DNA of 64,000 bases, taken from Sphagnum magellanicum. Taxonomy: Eukaryota > Streptophyta > Sphagnopsida > Sphagnales > Sphagnaceae. Each line of letters starts with the position of its first letter. Position 1 is the first letter of the stretch. The position numbers and the translations under genes are program-made. Location: assembly GCA_021904315.1 (NCBI GenBank), contig CM038925.1, positions 3,908,501 through 3,972,500 of the forward strand, given 5' to 3'. Positions 35,615 to 47,291 of the stretch are shown here, one piece after another. The notes below the pieces were generated by a model. The model was not told where the DNA came from, ran no database searches, and saw only the letters and a program-made list of their open reading frames with translations.

Positions 35615-35875
35615 ATTGATATCTTCTTTCACCTCCTTCTTTCTCTTTCTCTTTATAGATTGAATTCGGATCATTTGGGGTTTTTTTTTCGAACATAATT
35701 TTCGATTTGAATCTTAAGAATACTTGTTCCTACAACTTTCCTTGGGAGAAAAAGAATGATTAGTTTTAATAGATGGTGGAAAAGGGGAGAATAGATTGCT
35801 TGATGTAGTGCTTTTGAAAGAATGAAAATGAATAGGGATAATGTTGGGAACTTGAAATTTTAGAGAGTTTCACAA

Positions 35876-36250
35876 ACTCTCTCAGGTTTGGTAGTACAAT
35901 TTTTTATTGGTTTGGGTGCAGAGCTTGGAATTTGGTAGGCAAATGCGCCTTGTAATTAACTTTCTAATGAGTTAAGGCAAGCTAAATTTGAATAATGTAT
36001 GTGATAGGAATAATATTTTAAGTGATTAGAGGTCTGTAGCCAAGTTGAAGTTTCTACCTTTGTAAAACCCTTTTGGGTTTGGTAGCACAACTTATTACTA
36101 ATTTGAGTGTAAAGTTTAGAATTTAGTAGGCAGATGCGCCTTGTAGTTAGCTTTCTAATGAATTAAAGAAAACTAATTTTGGATAATGTATGTGATAGGA
36201 ATAATATTTTAAATAATTAGAAGTTTGCTCCCAAGTTGAACATGGCGTCA
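35876..36250. repeat. Two tandem ~190-bp units in copy B
   Basis: Units start near 35885 and 36075 with GGTTTGGTAG.ACAA and share GTATGTGATAGGAATAATAT and AGCCAAGTTGAA with the three units of copy A. Confidence 0.85.
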
Positions 36251-36733
36251 AATCCTTAAAAGTTGGTTTAAGTGAGTGACAATTTAACATAAAATTTTAG
36301 GATTTGGAGTTTTTGAACTTAAAAAATATATTTATTAATTTCAAATCATAAATGATGCATAGGAAGTAAGCTATTTGGTTTCAATTACAAACGTAATTTA
36401 ACATCTAGAAATAGACTTTGCATTTTTTTCCTTCATTAGTAGCATATGTACCTCATAATATAATCACCTCATAGAACCAAAAGTGGAGGGATAAAAAATT
36501 GCCTCACAAGATTGTATATCCAAAATGCTTGTGAATATAATTGATGGACAAAGTTTGTTACTTTTATTGGTAGACTTACTTTTGAACTTTTGATCAATTC
36601 CAATTGTTGTTTTTAGCAATAATTTGATTTAATTAGCATGAGATGCCAATTTAATATTCTTAATCAACATCATCTTGAATATAATATAATGGATAACAAA
36701 TCCCATGGCATCCATGAAATGAGCTATTGGAAA

Positions 36734-37624
36734 CACTAGAAGGAAATTTGTCCTTTACAACTAAAAAATTAATGACTATATGTACATGACTTTAGTCATA
36801 AATTATTATTTTGAGTCCTATGTATAAAAAATCATAGTTATATATTAGTAGGAAATGAAATTAATAAATGATGAGGTGGTAATAAGATGGAGGGTTTCAT
36901 CTATATGGCATGCATGATTAATGACAATGATATGGACATTCAATTGTCATTACAATGACTACAAAAGGATTATAAATCATTTGATACAAACATAACAAAC
37001 CTACCCCACCACTTGCCTATTTACCTACCCACCAAGTTAACTATTTACCACTTACCAACCTACCTATGAAATAAACATGTCAAATAAAAAAACTTGAAAA
37101 AAATTGGACATCTTTTGATGGGGTAGTTCATTAGTAAGGATTTGGTTTATCATTGTGAAAATGAAGGGTTCAATTCCAAATATTTGCAACCTATGTCCAC
37201 TCCGAAAGGCTAGGGTAAGTAGGTTAAACTAAGGTAATTAGGTAGATTATGTAGGTCAAGTTAGGTAGGCTAAACTACCACCTACCAACCTACCTACTTA
37301 TTAAAGATTATACTTATTATAATAATCCAAAAAATGATTTTAAATTAAGAATAAATTTGACTAGTCAAGTGGTCCACTATTTACCAACCATATTATAGTC
37401 ATTCATTACATGACACTTCAATAATATATATGACTTTTTTATATAACTTGAAAATTATTGTTTATGATTATAGGATGAAAAATGTTGTGTCCAACATTCA
37501 ATGACTTCTTGTCCTAAACAACTCATTTGTCACAATTAAGTGGCCTTGGTCATGCATATAATGTCTAATATGATTACAAAATCAGTCATATATGGAATCA
37601 TAATTTTAAGATTTTTTTTTAGTG
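36734..37624. mobile_element. Small CACTA-like non-autonomous element, ~0.9 kb
   Basis: The left end reads CACTAGAAGGAAATTTG at 36734 and the right end, on the minus strand from 37624, reads CACTAAAAAAAAAATC. AAA flanks both sides (36731-36733 and 37625-37627). Subterminal motifs such as GACTTTAGTCAT and TATGACT.ATTTTG occur at both ends. Inside are a CCTA/TAGG array (36998-37290) and a tRNA-like promoter pair. Beyond the first five bases the ends match poorly, so confidence is moderate. Confidence 0.5.
37116..37190 (+). ncRNA. tRNA-like A-box/B-box pair (SINE head or tRNA fossil)
   Basis: TAGTTCATTAG at 37124 fits the A-box pattern TRGYNNANNNG. GGTTCAATTCC at 37167 fits the B box GGTTCGANTCC with one mismatch. 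The 43-base spacing is right for a tRNA gene. No acceptor stem pairs around them, so this is not a working tRNA; a tRNA-derived SINE or a relic is more likely. Confidence 0.35.
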
Positions 37625-37627
37625 AAA

Positions 37628-38254
37628 CCTTATAATTGGTCAATTCTTGAATGAACGATTTAACTATAGCTACAATACACATTTTTTATTAAAACAATTG
37701 TAAACATAAACAAAGAAACAAAGAAACAATTTTAAGGATTCACATTGATTTTAACATATTTGAATCCATTAACAAATAAGACAAATGTTATTGCTTCATC
37801 AAATGCATTGGCTACAAACCAATAAGTTGCAAACCCATGAGCTATTATTGCAACTTGACAAACAATTGTTGTTGGTTCAAAAGTGTAAGTGGTGCAACTA
37901 TTATTGTTGTTGTTACAAGCACGTAAGCTAATAACAATCATTCTTTAGTTGGCTACATCATTGAGTGCTTCAAATTGCATGAATGTGGTAGTTGGTACAA
38001 GTTTTTTTGAGTTCTTACAAGTGGTTTTGAAGATGTTAAAAAAAAATCAACATTAAGTAACACATTTGTTTTTGTTACTCCAAACACATAAGCAACACAA
38101 CAACAATTGTTGCAAACATTGCTACAAATAACCCATGTGTGTAATGTAATTGTTGTTGCAAAGCTCAACCAAAAGGAATAGAAATGTAGAAACAAATCAA
38201 ACAAAAAAAGAAAGGGGGAGAGATAGAAGGAAAAAAAAAAAGGAGATATAAAAA
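37628..38254. other. CAACAA-rich DNA, no gene seen
   Basis: Contains many CAACAATTGTTG-like palindromic pieces and an A-rich tract at about 38210-38250. No supported gene. Confidence 0.35.
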
Positions 38255-39195
38255 GATACAAAGCAAAGTCTTGGATTATAACAAAAAAATGAGTAAAGGG
38301 ATTGAAGTATACACTCCGAACTATACATTTTATAATAGGGACATGAGACGATGTTTGCATGGCTAAATTCATGTGATGTGCCATGTAATGGATACCTTCC
38401 AAATGGGGGTAAACTTGTTTTGAATTTGATGAGTATCACCTTGCACAACCCTTGGAAAACATTGACACCATCCGCCTTGAAAGACATTAGTTTTGTGGTA
38501 GCACCCACATTAGAAACATCCCCATGGTTTTCTAGAGCACCCATAAGAATTTTAATTAGATTATTTAAGCCTTTTCCTTTAGTAACTTGCTTTCTAAAAA
38601 TGAGTAAAAAAAAAAAAAACAAGCAACACCAATCTTGAACAACATAGCAATGGATGGAAACCCATGATTGGTTGTCAATTGTGATGACCTCATCACAAAA
38701 TAGTGCAAGGTACTTAAAACTTACAATTACTTTTTTTAGCTTCTTATTATATTTTTTGTGCATGCATTCAACCATTAGCTAACCAACATAATCACTTGAA
38801 TGATGTTTAAGCAACATGTGGACATTTAAAAAACAAAATAATGGCTTCAAAACTTCAAAGTCCAACATAGGTCCTCGTTATAGTAAATGAAAGATAGTGG
38901 CAAATTATTGCTTTATTATTCCCCATTCCATTTTCAACCCTCCTTGAATTATTTGTCCAACAATTGTGATGTGGCTTCTTTGAAAATAGGTAACCTCAGT
39001 CTTTACATGGTTGCATTTCTTATTGATGTATCATTCCCTTTCTTTCTTGCCCAAATGTGGCATGTCATGGACAACTTTCATGTTTTCTTACATGTTTTTC
39101 AAGAGTGTCAACGTCCTTCAACCCCAAGATCACATCCTTGCCCTACACAAAGGTGCAAACCATGCATTTCACTTGATTAATTTTTCCAAATTTGT
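38255..39195 (-). pseudogene. DUF4371/ZNF862-like (hAT-related) transposase remnant
   Basis: Read on the minus strand, the region starts with a zinc-finger-like KINQVKCMVC...DTLEKHVRKHESC pattern (about 39190-39080). It passes KAIICHYLS and a ...WLANG*MHKKY segment, then becomes open with KYLALFCDEVITIDNQSWVS, IHCYVVQDW and FKADGVNVFQG. It ends with GIHYMAHHMNLAMQTSSH in one frame and LQSLYSFFCYNPRL in another. This is the order of the plant ZNF862/DUF4371-like proteins of hAT-related transposons (family knowledge). Stops and frameshifts interrupt it and the C-terminal dimerisation region is missing. Confidence 0.8.
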
Positions 39196-39199
39196 TTTT

Positions 39200-40570
39200 T
39201 AGCATCTTCACCCATGGCATTTGAATAGCCTATGCTTCTTTACATTTATGTGAAACATCATAAATTTTTTTGGCTTCTTAGGTGAGCATGCATTTTCATT
39301 TGGAACAACATAAAAGTATGGTGGGGCAATGAAGGTGGGTAGTCCATTAGTGTTGACCAATTGCACAACAAAATTACTATGCATCATGTTAGAATTGGAA
39401 TCCACCTTACTTCCATCAAATTTTCTTCAGGTGATGGTAGTGGATGTAGTTGAGTAGGGATCACCAAAAGAGAACAATCATCAAGATTTCTATTCAATTT
39501 GAAAAATTATGACAACACATTGTCTTTTGTGATTTAAAGTTCGTGCCATCTCACTAACTATAGACCTTCTCAAGAGAAAACATAGAATTTTTTCAAACCC
39601 ACGAGTTGAATCTTTCTCTTTTAGCCTTATTGAACTTAAAGGTGTGTCACATGGTAGTAATCACCAATTTGGTGTAGAACAACAATAAGACAATGCCAAA
39701 TAAATAACAAAAAAGTTGAAATAATATGACCCAATTCTAAGAGGCTCAAATCCCTATAGAAAGCAGGCACACACAAACTCATCACTTAGAAAACAATAGA
39801 TTCATCACTTAGAAAGATTGAAACTAGTGAGGAGTGAACACACATAGAATCATCACTCCATTATCTAAACTTTAGAGGTGCATCATGATTCACAACTTAC
39901 TTTGCAACAAAATTCACAAATACAAACACATTGTAAAATTCAAATTGGTTAACAAAGCTTCAAGTGTTGGACATACCTTCTTGAATTTCTGCCTTGCCTT
40001 TAAATCCATGGATGGATGAGGGCAACTTGCAATAGCATTCATGATCTTGAATTTGTTCCAACATTGCAAGTGAAGTGATGAAAAATCTTCACCCCACTAC
40101 CTCTCACATAGATTGTTCTCAACTTTTCATAACTCAAAATTATGAGCTAAACTTTTCACTATATAAAACTCGTAATTTCATAGTACATACAACTTACAAC
40201 TTTGAACTCAAGCCCTAATTTGTTGCAACATACAAGTTACTACTCCCCCCACTCATTGTTGGGAGTGGTGATGGTGTTTATTTAATGAGCATTGGGAGTG
40301 GCAACACAACCATGGAATCCACTGTGGTGTCTTGATGAATCTACCCAGTTGTTGATTTTTTTGGGTGATTAACCTAGATCTAACGGACATGAACAGTGAG
40401 CTGGTGATCAACAGTACAATGTTACAATTATGGGAGGTGATAGAGCCTACCTGAACATGTGCAAGTTGGCAATCGAAACACCACCAATGATGCAATATGG
40501 CGACATTTTCATATTATTTAAAAACTTCTTCCTTTACTAATTTTGCACACCCTATTTTTGCTTCACAATT
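39200..40570. other. Intergenic, no gene seen
   Basis: Only short ORFs. The minus-strand 39208-39405 frame carries a basic PKKPKKF cluster and might be an upstream part of the neighbouring transposase remnant, but this cannot be shown. Confidence 0.35.
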
Positions 40571-40576
40571 TGACTC

Positions 40577-41060
40577 TTGCCAAAAAAAAAAAGACTAATA
40601 ACGATCAGTGTTGGGTGGGTATTTGATTTTGTTAGTAGCTGGTTGTTTAAATCTTTCAGAATCAAAGAACCACCAGTTCTGGGTTTTTTTGGGGGGAAAA
40701 AACAATCAAAGAACCACACGGTTCATGAAAGATCTGACAAAAAACCAACAACTTTATGGGCAGTTATTTGATGAGTTCAAGCGTTTTGAGAACTGTAGTT
40801 ATATATGAAAATTGGGTATTTGATTTTTGGGAACGGTGATTGTGAACCTGATACCCAACAGGGGGTTTGTTGCAGTTTCTAACACCTGCCCAACACTGTT
40901 GTGGACAACATGCTTTGTGTGCTAACTATATTTATCACCTCTTCAATATCTACCGTTTAGAGATTGAATATAATATGCTAATTCATGCATTGTTTCGGTT
41001 CATTTTCCAAATTCCATGCACCGGTCAGTTGCCACTTCTGGCACAATAGAGTTATCTATA
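40577..41060. other. More complex intergenic DNA, related phrases at ~45.5 kb
   Basis: Base composition is less AT-biased here. Phrases such as AAAGAACCA(C)CAGTTCT and GAACCACA.GGTTC recur around 40660-40720 and 45560-45660. No protein is supported. Confidence 0.35.
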
Positions 41061-41070
41061 CAGTTACACA

Positions 41071-41440
41071 GTTAGGGGGCGAGAACGGCCCGTTTGGGCA
41101 TAATAGGGCATCCAACTCATAGGGAATGAAAATTTTACAAAACGAAATAACTGGGATCCAAACTAGTTTTTCCACCAACTTTGGTGGTAAACTGAGTTTC
41201 ATCCCCTCTTTCCTTTTTGCTGAGCGCCTCCACTGCTGCTACATATATTTTCACTACTCCTACCTGTACAACTACATAGTATAATTACTCTTGAACCTTG
41301 TGCATTAGATGCTGAGTTTCAGCATTTCATACTGAGATTTGATAAAATTTCCTTACTCTGCGGATACCACTGAGAAAGGGGATAGAGGGTCAAAGCAGGC
41401 CCAAAGACAGGGTGAAGACAGGGTGACTTTTCAGATAACT
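41071..41440 (+). repeat. Dispersed non-coding repeat F, copy 2
   Basis: Closely similar to 24276-24560, with about 50 additional bases including TAATTACTCTTGAACCTTGTG that are also present in the reversed third copy. It has no coding capacity. Confidence 0.82.
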
Positions 41441-42654
41441 CTAATACTTACATTTTTCTCAACATGGGACAAATAAGTGGCAAATTAACGTTGGTCCTAC
41501 CTAAGAATGTGATTATTAATGAAAACATTTGAAAGCCTAATGTGGCTACCTACACCATAATCGTCCCCACAAGGTGGCAGCTTAAGCTTTGTCATGCAGT
41601 GCTTGAGGGGAATAAAGCTTATTTCCAATGTCATTTCTTTTGTTGAAGATAAAATCCATTTTATTCAAAATTTGGCAATAAACCACCCCCAAAAAAACAG
41701 TACTCAAAATTTAAAATAGCTATAGGCCATGCATTTTTAAGGCTGCATGGCATTTACAAATTAGGGACCTCAAGGTTTCCAATAGTTGTTAATTGCATAT
41801 GAGCCTTGTAACATGTTTCACTCATATGGGGGGTGGTACCCCACCATTGTGTGCTTATAAAATTGAGCGCCACCTATTATTGTAACATCACACGATAAGA
41901 CTATTGTTACTTAACTCCAAATAAGACAAGTCACACAATACTAAGAAAAAAGGTTTTAATTTCAAATGAGGTCTTAATTTGAGATCTTAAGTGAAAAAAT
42001 TAATTAATTAAAAAAATCATTCAAAATTTAAAAGATAAAATTTATTGACCCATTTACCCTACATAGGATGAATCTTTAATCCTAGAGTCAAGACATGTTA
42101 TTTCTACCCATAGTTATGTATGTCACACCACATTATCTTGTGTAGCTTGTGTAGACAACTTTAATTTGTTGCAAAATTATGTCTCTTGAGCTTGAAGGAG
42201 TAATAATCAGTACTCCCAAATTGTCAAGAATCACAATACACTTGCTTGCTTGCTTGCTTGGTCATATCAAAGTGTACCGTATCTTAGTTTCTTGACCCCT
42301 TGTGAAGGCAAAGAGACAAGCTTGACTGGGTCAGTAGGGCTAAGAAGAAACGTTAGAGAATGTTGAGACTCCCCAAAATGGCTCAAAATGGCCCCTGCAC
42401 AAAAAGAACCAGTCCCCTAAGTTGTGTTGGAACTTGAAACTACACTCTTGTCTCTCCATTTACAGTCTGAACCTATTTGATCCCCATGATGGCTATACTT
42501 AAGGCTAAAAATTCAATAACTTAATTACAAGATTACATTTTGCCAACTATGTTAGAGCTCGTCATGTTAGAGCTCATTGTTTCACCAACTCCTCTCATTA
42601 ATATGGATCATGTGACCCAGCTATCCACAAGTGCACCCACGGTTTCTTTTAAGG
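41441..42654. other. Intergenic, one short microsatellite
   Basis: No gene is visible. A (CTTG)5 microsatellite lies at 42241-42260. Confidence 0.4.
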
Positions 42655-42905
42655 ATTTTGTGATGTAGTCAAAGTGGCAATCATCCAGAAAATAGTTTGC
42701 CCAAATTTGGCTACATACTAGATCCAAAAGCTAAAAAGAGAAAAAGAAACAGAACCCTTCTATGTTCTTGGCAAACCTACTAAAACTTATCATAAAAATC
42801 AGGTGATTTGGATTTGTTTTTCTTCAAAATCTGATTAATTTGAGCCAAATTTTCCCATTATAGGTTGAAATCATATTTTCAGGTCAAAATTTGGCGAAAA
42901 TTCAC
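42655..42905 (+). repeat. Dispersed non-coding repeat E, copy 1
   Basis: Matches 52441-52700 in the same orientation through TTTTGTGATGTAG, CCAAATTTGGCT.CATACTAG, AACTTATCATAAAAAT and GAAATCATATTTTCAGGTC. It is non-coding. Confidence 0.8.
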
Positions 42906-43019
42906 TAGTAGAAGAAACTCCAAGTGCACCATCCATATATAGGAAACCGATTTTTACTCAGTTGTGAATGAACTGCAGATGAGTTACCAAGGTGTATCTG
43001 TAAACCCTCCTACTTCCTC

Positions 43020-43215
43020 ATCACAATCCTGAGGTCAACAACCGAAGTAAGTCAGTAAGTATCAAAAGTAAGTAAGTAGGGAATGTAAGCAATTACTATG
43101 TAGGCAGGTAAATATGTGAGCCAACCATGGCTAACCTATCCTGGAATCCCTCCTAGTAACCTCTCACATTACCTACATAACTACCTATTTCAGTGGGTAA
43201 CCATGGTAGGTAAGT
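43020..43215. repeat. Degenerate GTAAGTAGG array
   Basis: Irregular repeats of AAGTAAGTCAGTAAG, GTAAGTAAGTAGG and CTACCTATT type, adjoining the ordered 33-bp minisatellite. Confidence 0.6.
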
Positions 43216-43227
43216 AGGTAAGGAAAT

Positions 43228-43386
43228 GTAAGCAATTACTCCGTGGGCAGGTAATGAAATGTAAGCGATTACTCCGTGGGCAGGTAACGAAATGTAAGCG
43301 ATTACTCAGTGGGCAGGTAACAAAATGTAAGCGATTACTCCATGGGCAGGTAACAAAATGTAAGCGATTACTCCGTGGGCAGGAAT
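43228..43386 (+). repeat. 33-bp minisatellite, ~4.8 copies
   Basis: The unit GTAAGCGATTACTCCGTGGG + CAGGTAACGAAAT repeats with one or two changes per copy, and the last copy is shortened. Because 33 is a multiple of three, the minus strand reads a spurious 11-residue peptide repeat (TCPRSNRLHFV). Confidence 0.92.
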
Positions 43387-43559
43387 GTAGGTAAGACACT
43401 TGGTGCCTACTAGGTAGGTTAGTTACATAACTAACCACCATGGTTACCAATAGAAACACAAACACAATGAAAATAAGGTTCACCTGTCCTCACACCATCC
43501 ATCCTGCATGGTTCCCTGGTAGGCACTAGGCACTGGGTACCACTAGTTCACTTTGGCCT

Positions 43560-46500
43560 CTATACTACTTCATCATGTCCTTCTCTGTATCCAAAAAAAT
43601 ATTGCACCAATCCACCTATTTTTGCAGTGGCCTACTGCCAATGTCACTACAAAAAAAAAGAAGGGATTTTGTAATCAACTTTTGCGATTACTTTTGAACA
43701 AGATAGACTAATGTTTTAGTTTCATGTGACAAAAATTAATCGCCTTGAACAAGTCGAAAAAACTCATTTTTCTTCTAGTCATGTCCAGACGAATAAACGA
43801 ACAAGGATGGATTCCAAGCTCCTTCTATTTCAAAGTGGCATTTTCCAAAGTGTCATCATCCATGCTCTGATGTGCAACGATGATGACTGGAGTAGATAGA
43901 GTATTATTAGTATTTTACTGAATAATATTGAGACATTCTTTCTGCTGAAAAAGTAGGTGTTCAGATTTGACTAGATTCCCCGAGACACCTTCAATAGGTA
44001 CTACTACTGCACTACTACTCTAGTCAACCCAATTGCCCAATTCTGTGTGCAGTGACAAAAGTATTATTATTAGTATTAGCCTTTCCAAGTCTCCCCTGCC
44101 ATACACACAATCTGGATCTTGCAATGCCACAGAACTAGCCTAATGGTGGATTTTTGGCCTTGCCTACCAAGGCAAGGATATTGTATTTAGATTCATTATA
44201 GAGTATAGTAGCTTAAGGGATTTTGGCCCCTAGGTAATAATAGGTCTATTTTTATATGAGGATTTTTGAAAGGTGACATTTTGGCTTGTGTTGAAACTTG
44301 AGATTAGTTGTAGAGTTATGATATCTTGAAGGATTTTGGTTTCTTTTGGAGGATTTTTATGAAGATTATATTTTTGCATGGTGAAATATTTGAGTTTCTG
44401 TAATTTTTCTTTTGCCTTAAGATACTTTTTAATGTAAAATGGCAAGGCCACAGTTTGACACACCCCTTGTTTTTCCAAGTCTAGGACTCTAATCTACTGT
44501 TGGCATCTGCTGCCTGTTACCTGATTTTGTCATATAACTGTGTAATATCTTGAAGAGAGAGATATGTTCATGGGGATCATCAATGGACACGCATTCAATT
44601 TTAAAGGGCAGGCTTGCCTGCCCTTCACACTGAAGAAGGATTTGTCTTAGACTTGCCCAAATAACAAAAATTTCAGAAATAAAAATTTATATACAAATCT
44701 TCAATGTTAAAAAGAACCGATGTTTACAACATATCATATACTACATATAAATGTGTTAGTTATCAGATATGTAAATAGGCGTGCAAAAACTTAAGAACAT
44801 TGAAAAAGTATTGGTTACAAGACGGTCGTGTTTTCTCAGTAAGTGTTTGAGAACTCAAAGTTTGATTTCTTTGATCCCTTACCCATTTGAGGAAGGTTAA
44901 TCCCAATCCAACAATTAATAACTGTGTTATATAATTCAAGCTTTCCAAACTTAAAAGAGACACCTCTTGATGAATTTTTATGAAGTTTAGTTGACTAAAG
45001 CTCCAGCATGATGTTTTCCTTGTAGGAGTGCAAACTATAATCTTGTTATATTCACATGCAAGGTTTTTTTAAAAGGATATTCTGAATATTGCATGGGTGG
45101 TTATCATTATTGAAAGTGCAGTTTTGGTGATATTATAAATATTGAAAACATGAGGCCTCAAGTTAATTAAAAGTTGAAAAGAAAAGAGAACTCATAGCAT
45201 GAACTAATAAGTACAAGTTAACCACAAGAAGCAGCATATGGAGTTATAGTATTTTGGGTGAGGTAAACTGACTGTCATACTCTGAAAAGGATGCTGATGT
45301 GGGGAATCATTTCCTAAATTCTACTTAGTTGATTTCACAAGACCCATTTTTTGTTTCACTTTTTGATAATGTTTTGCCAAGTAAACAATCACTGCCCACA
45401 TGAAGAGATGATGCTATCATCTTCCAACCGCAATGAGGATGGCAACAAAATGGCAAGTGTTGTGCAGGCATTGAAAGTGCTACCTAACCCTCACAGGCTA
45501 TCAAGGCGGTTCTTTAATTCAATAACCACTGTTCTCATAAAATCAGAGAAAGGTTTTGATACAGAACCACCATTCTCACAAGAGTGAAGAACAATGAAAG
45601 AACCAGCTAGAAAACCCACAATTCTTTGTTGGCTCTTTCATGAAAATCACCAGTTCTTTAATTCTGACTTTTTTTTTCTTTTTTCTTTTCCAAAAACCAG
45701 AAGCTGCATGTCTTTGGTTTTAAAATTTCAAAAATACAAAACCCAGAAGTTATTAACAAACTCAAATACCTGCACAACACTGAAACCACCTCCAACCATT
45801 CCTCCACCATATATTCAAATCATCATGAGCAATGCATCAAATAAATTGATGGAAATTGAAACTTGAAAAGCACTTGAAAGTTGAGGTCTTTACTTAAATG
45901 CGCAGGGCCCATGATGCCAAGTTACTACCCTATTCGCTAAGTGTATAAAATATGTGTACATATACATATTGGAAAGAACATTTTTTCAAGTGCCCTTTGG
46001 TTTGAAGGAATCATTGAAGTGTTGTGCATCAGGTCTGAAAGATAATTATTCTATTTTGTCATGAGTTAGAAGGATTAGACTCCCTTTAATGGACATCATG
46101 GGCTTGAATTTTAAGCCCTGCATAAGATACACATACCACAGTTTCTGGCTCCTTGTTCACACCAGGATACATAACGGGCTATTGAACATGGAAATTGCCT
46201 CACAGATCTGAATTAGTCACACCATTTTGAGAAAGTATCCTGAGGTTTGAAATGAGTACGAATACACCAATCAGCACAGTTTCCACTTACTGGGTTCTGA
46301 GCAGCCCAGAGATAATGCATGAGAATCTGTGCTTATGCACACGCCAAGTGGCTCCCCTCCTCATTTTGGCTCCCTGTATGGGCAAATGTGCATCTGTCGT
46401 TTTAGCATCATAGATGCTTCCAGTCCTACTTATGAAGCCTGTTGCTGATCAGCAATCTACCATTTAACAAGTCCATGTCTCACAAGTAGAGGTTCTTAGT

Positions 46501-46700
46501 GGGACCTGCAGCCAGAGCTGACAAAACATCAAAGCAGAATGTATTAGGTACTGTTTGTTTACCAATCTCACCCTCTAAAATTTCTAGCTGACAAAATACA
46601 ACACTAATGCAACTCACTACGACCTATTCAACACACATTAGAAAATCAGAACAGAGACGAATCAATCAAATCCATGCAAATTAAAACAGATAAAGAATGA
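43560..46700. other. Intergenic, weak signals only
   Basis: A CACTACAAAAAAAAAGAAGG string at 43645 looks like an isolated CACTA-type end. A plus-strand open stretch near 45390-45587 (ALKVLPNPHRLSRRFF) could be an exon but has no clear splice pair. Otherwise no gene is seen. Confidence 0.35.
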
Positions 46701-46785
46701 TTTCTTCTACACAAAACAAAGTTTGGACACTTATTGTTGCATCATTTGTTATTGTTCTTGGTTTTGCACTATACTGATACTGCAG

Positions 46786-47044
46786 AGAAAGAATGGTTCA
46801 CCAGTAGGGATGAGAAAGGGGCTGTCATTTCCCATGCTCAGAACAACTAGTTATGCAGATGAAACATTACATAGCCCTTTTTCACCCTTCAAGGAGCTTA
46901 GATCCAAGTGTATTTTGAGCATTGATGTGACACAAAATTTACAAGTTAATTTAGACAGAAAGATCTCCCCCAGGTTTTCAAGATGGGTTTATCAGAGGCA
47001 ACCACTTGGCACAGGTGCTTTGTTCATACATTCACCTGGACAAG
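46786..47044 (+). CDS. Candidate isolated exon, unknown protein
   Basis: An open segment of 259 bases sits between a TACTGCAG acceptor and a GGACAAG|GTAAAT donor, both good plant splice signals. It encodes GSPVGMRKGLSFPMLRTTSY, HSPFSPFKELRSK and RFSRWVYQRQPLGTGALF. Composition is less AT-biased than the surroundings. No partner exons are evident on the plus strand, and it lies about 250 bp beyond the stop of the convergent zinc-ribbon gene. It may belong to a gene with long introns or be a fragment. The family is not recognised. Confidence 0.4.
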
Positions 47045-47291
47045 GTAAATTTGTAACAGAAGCATAATGTTCAGACTGGATATCCTATCCCAAGGGTGAG
47101 TAAAACTAGCTCAACCTTATCACTACATCATCCAACAAATGTGGCACTCAAGTTGAAATGACAAAATCCCTTCACGCAAGAAAGTCACTTACTACCTTGA
47201 GTTTGTTGTGGGCCTGACCCACCATGACTTTAGAAAACAAAAAGGACAGCTGCCACACACATGATTCATGAGAAGCAGTTACTATCTTGCA

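Larger units (their letters stand above)
34231..36512 (-). repeat. Dispersed ~2.3-kb repeat, copy B
   Basis: Matches 19066-21199 over its length in the same orientation. It differs by an extra ~250 bp (about 35210-35462), by expansion of a 27-bp unit (35524-35614) and by having two rather than three ~190-bp units. The two copies are strongly diverged, so the duplication is old. Confidence 0.85.

Noticed and set aside
42903..42925. CACTAGTAGAAGAAACTCC string resembling a CACTA end
   Set aside because: It overlaps the end of repeat E, lacks the inner TTGTAACTA-type motifs, and no partner end was found.
43196..43390. Regular short repeats considered as a CRISPR array
   Set aside because: The repeats are directly contiguous with no unique spacers, and the setting is a plant nuclear genome.
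43190..43483. Minus-strand ORF with an 11-residue repeat
   Set aside because: Same effect from the 33-bp minisatellite.
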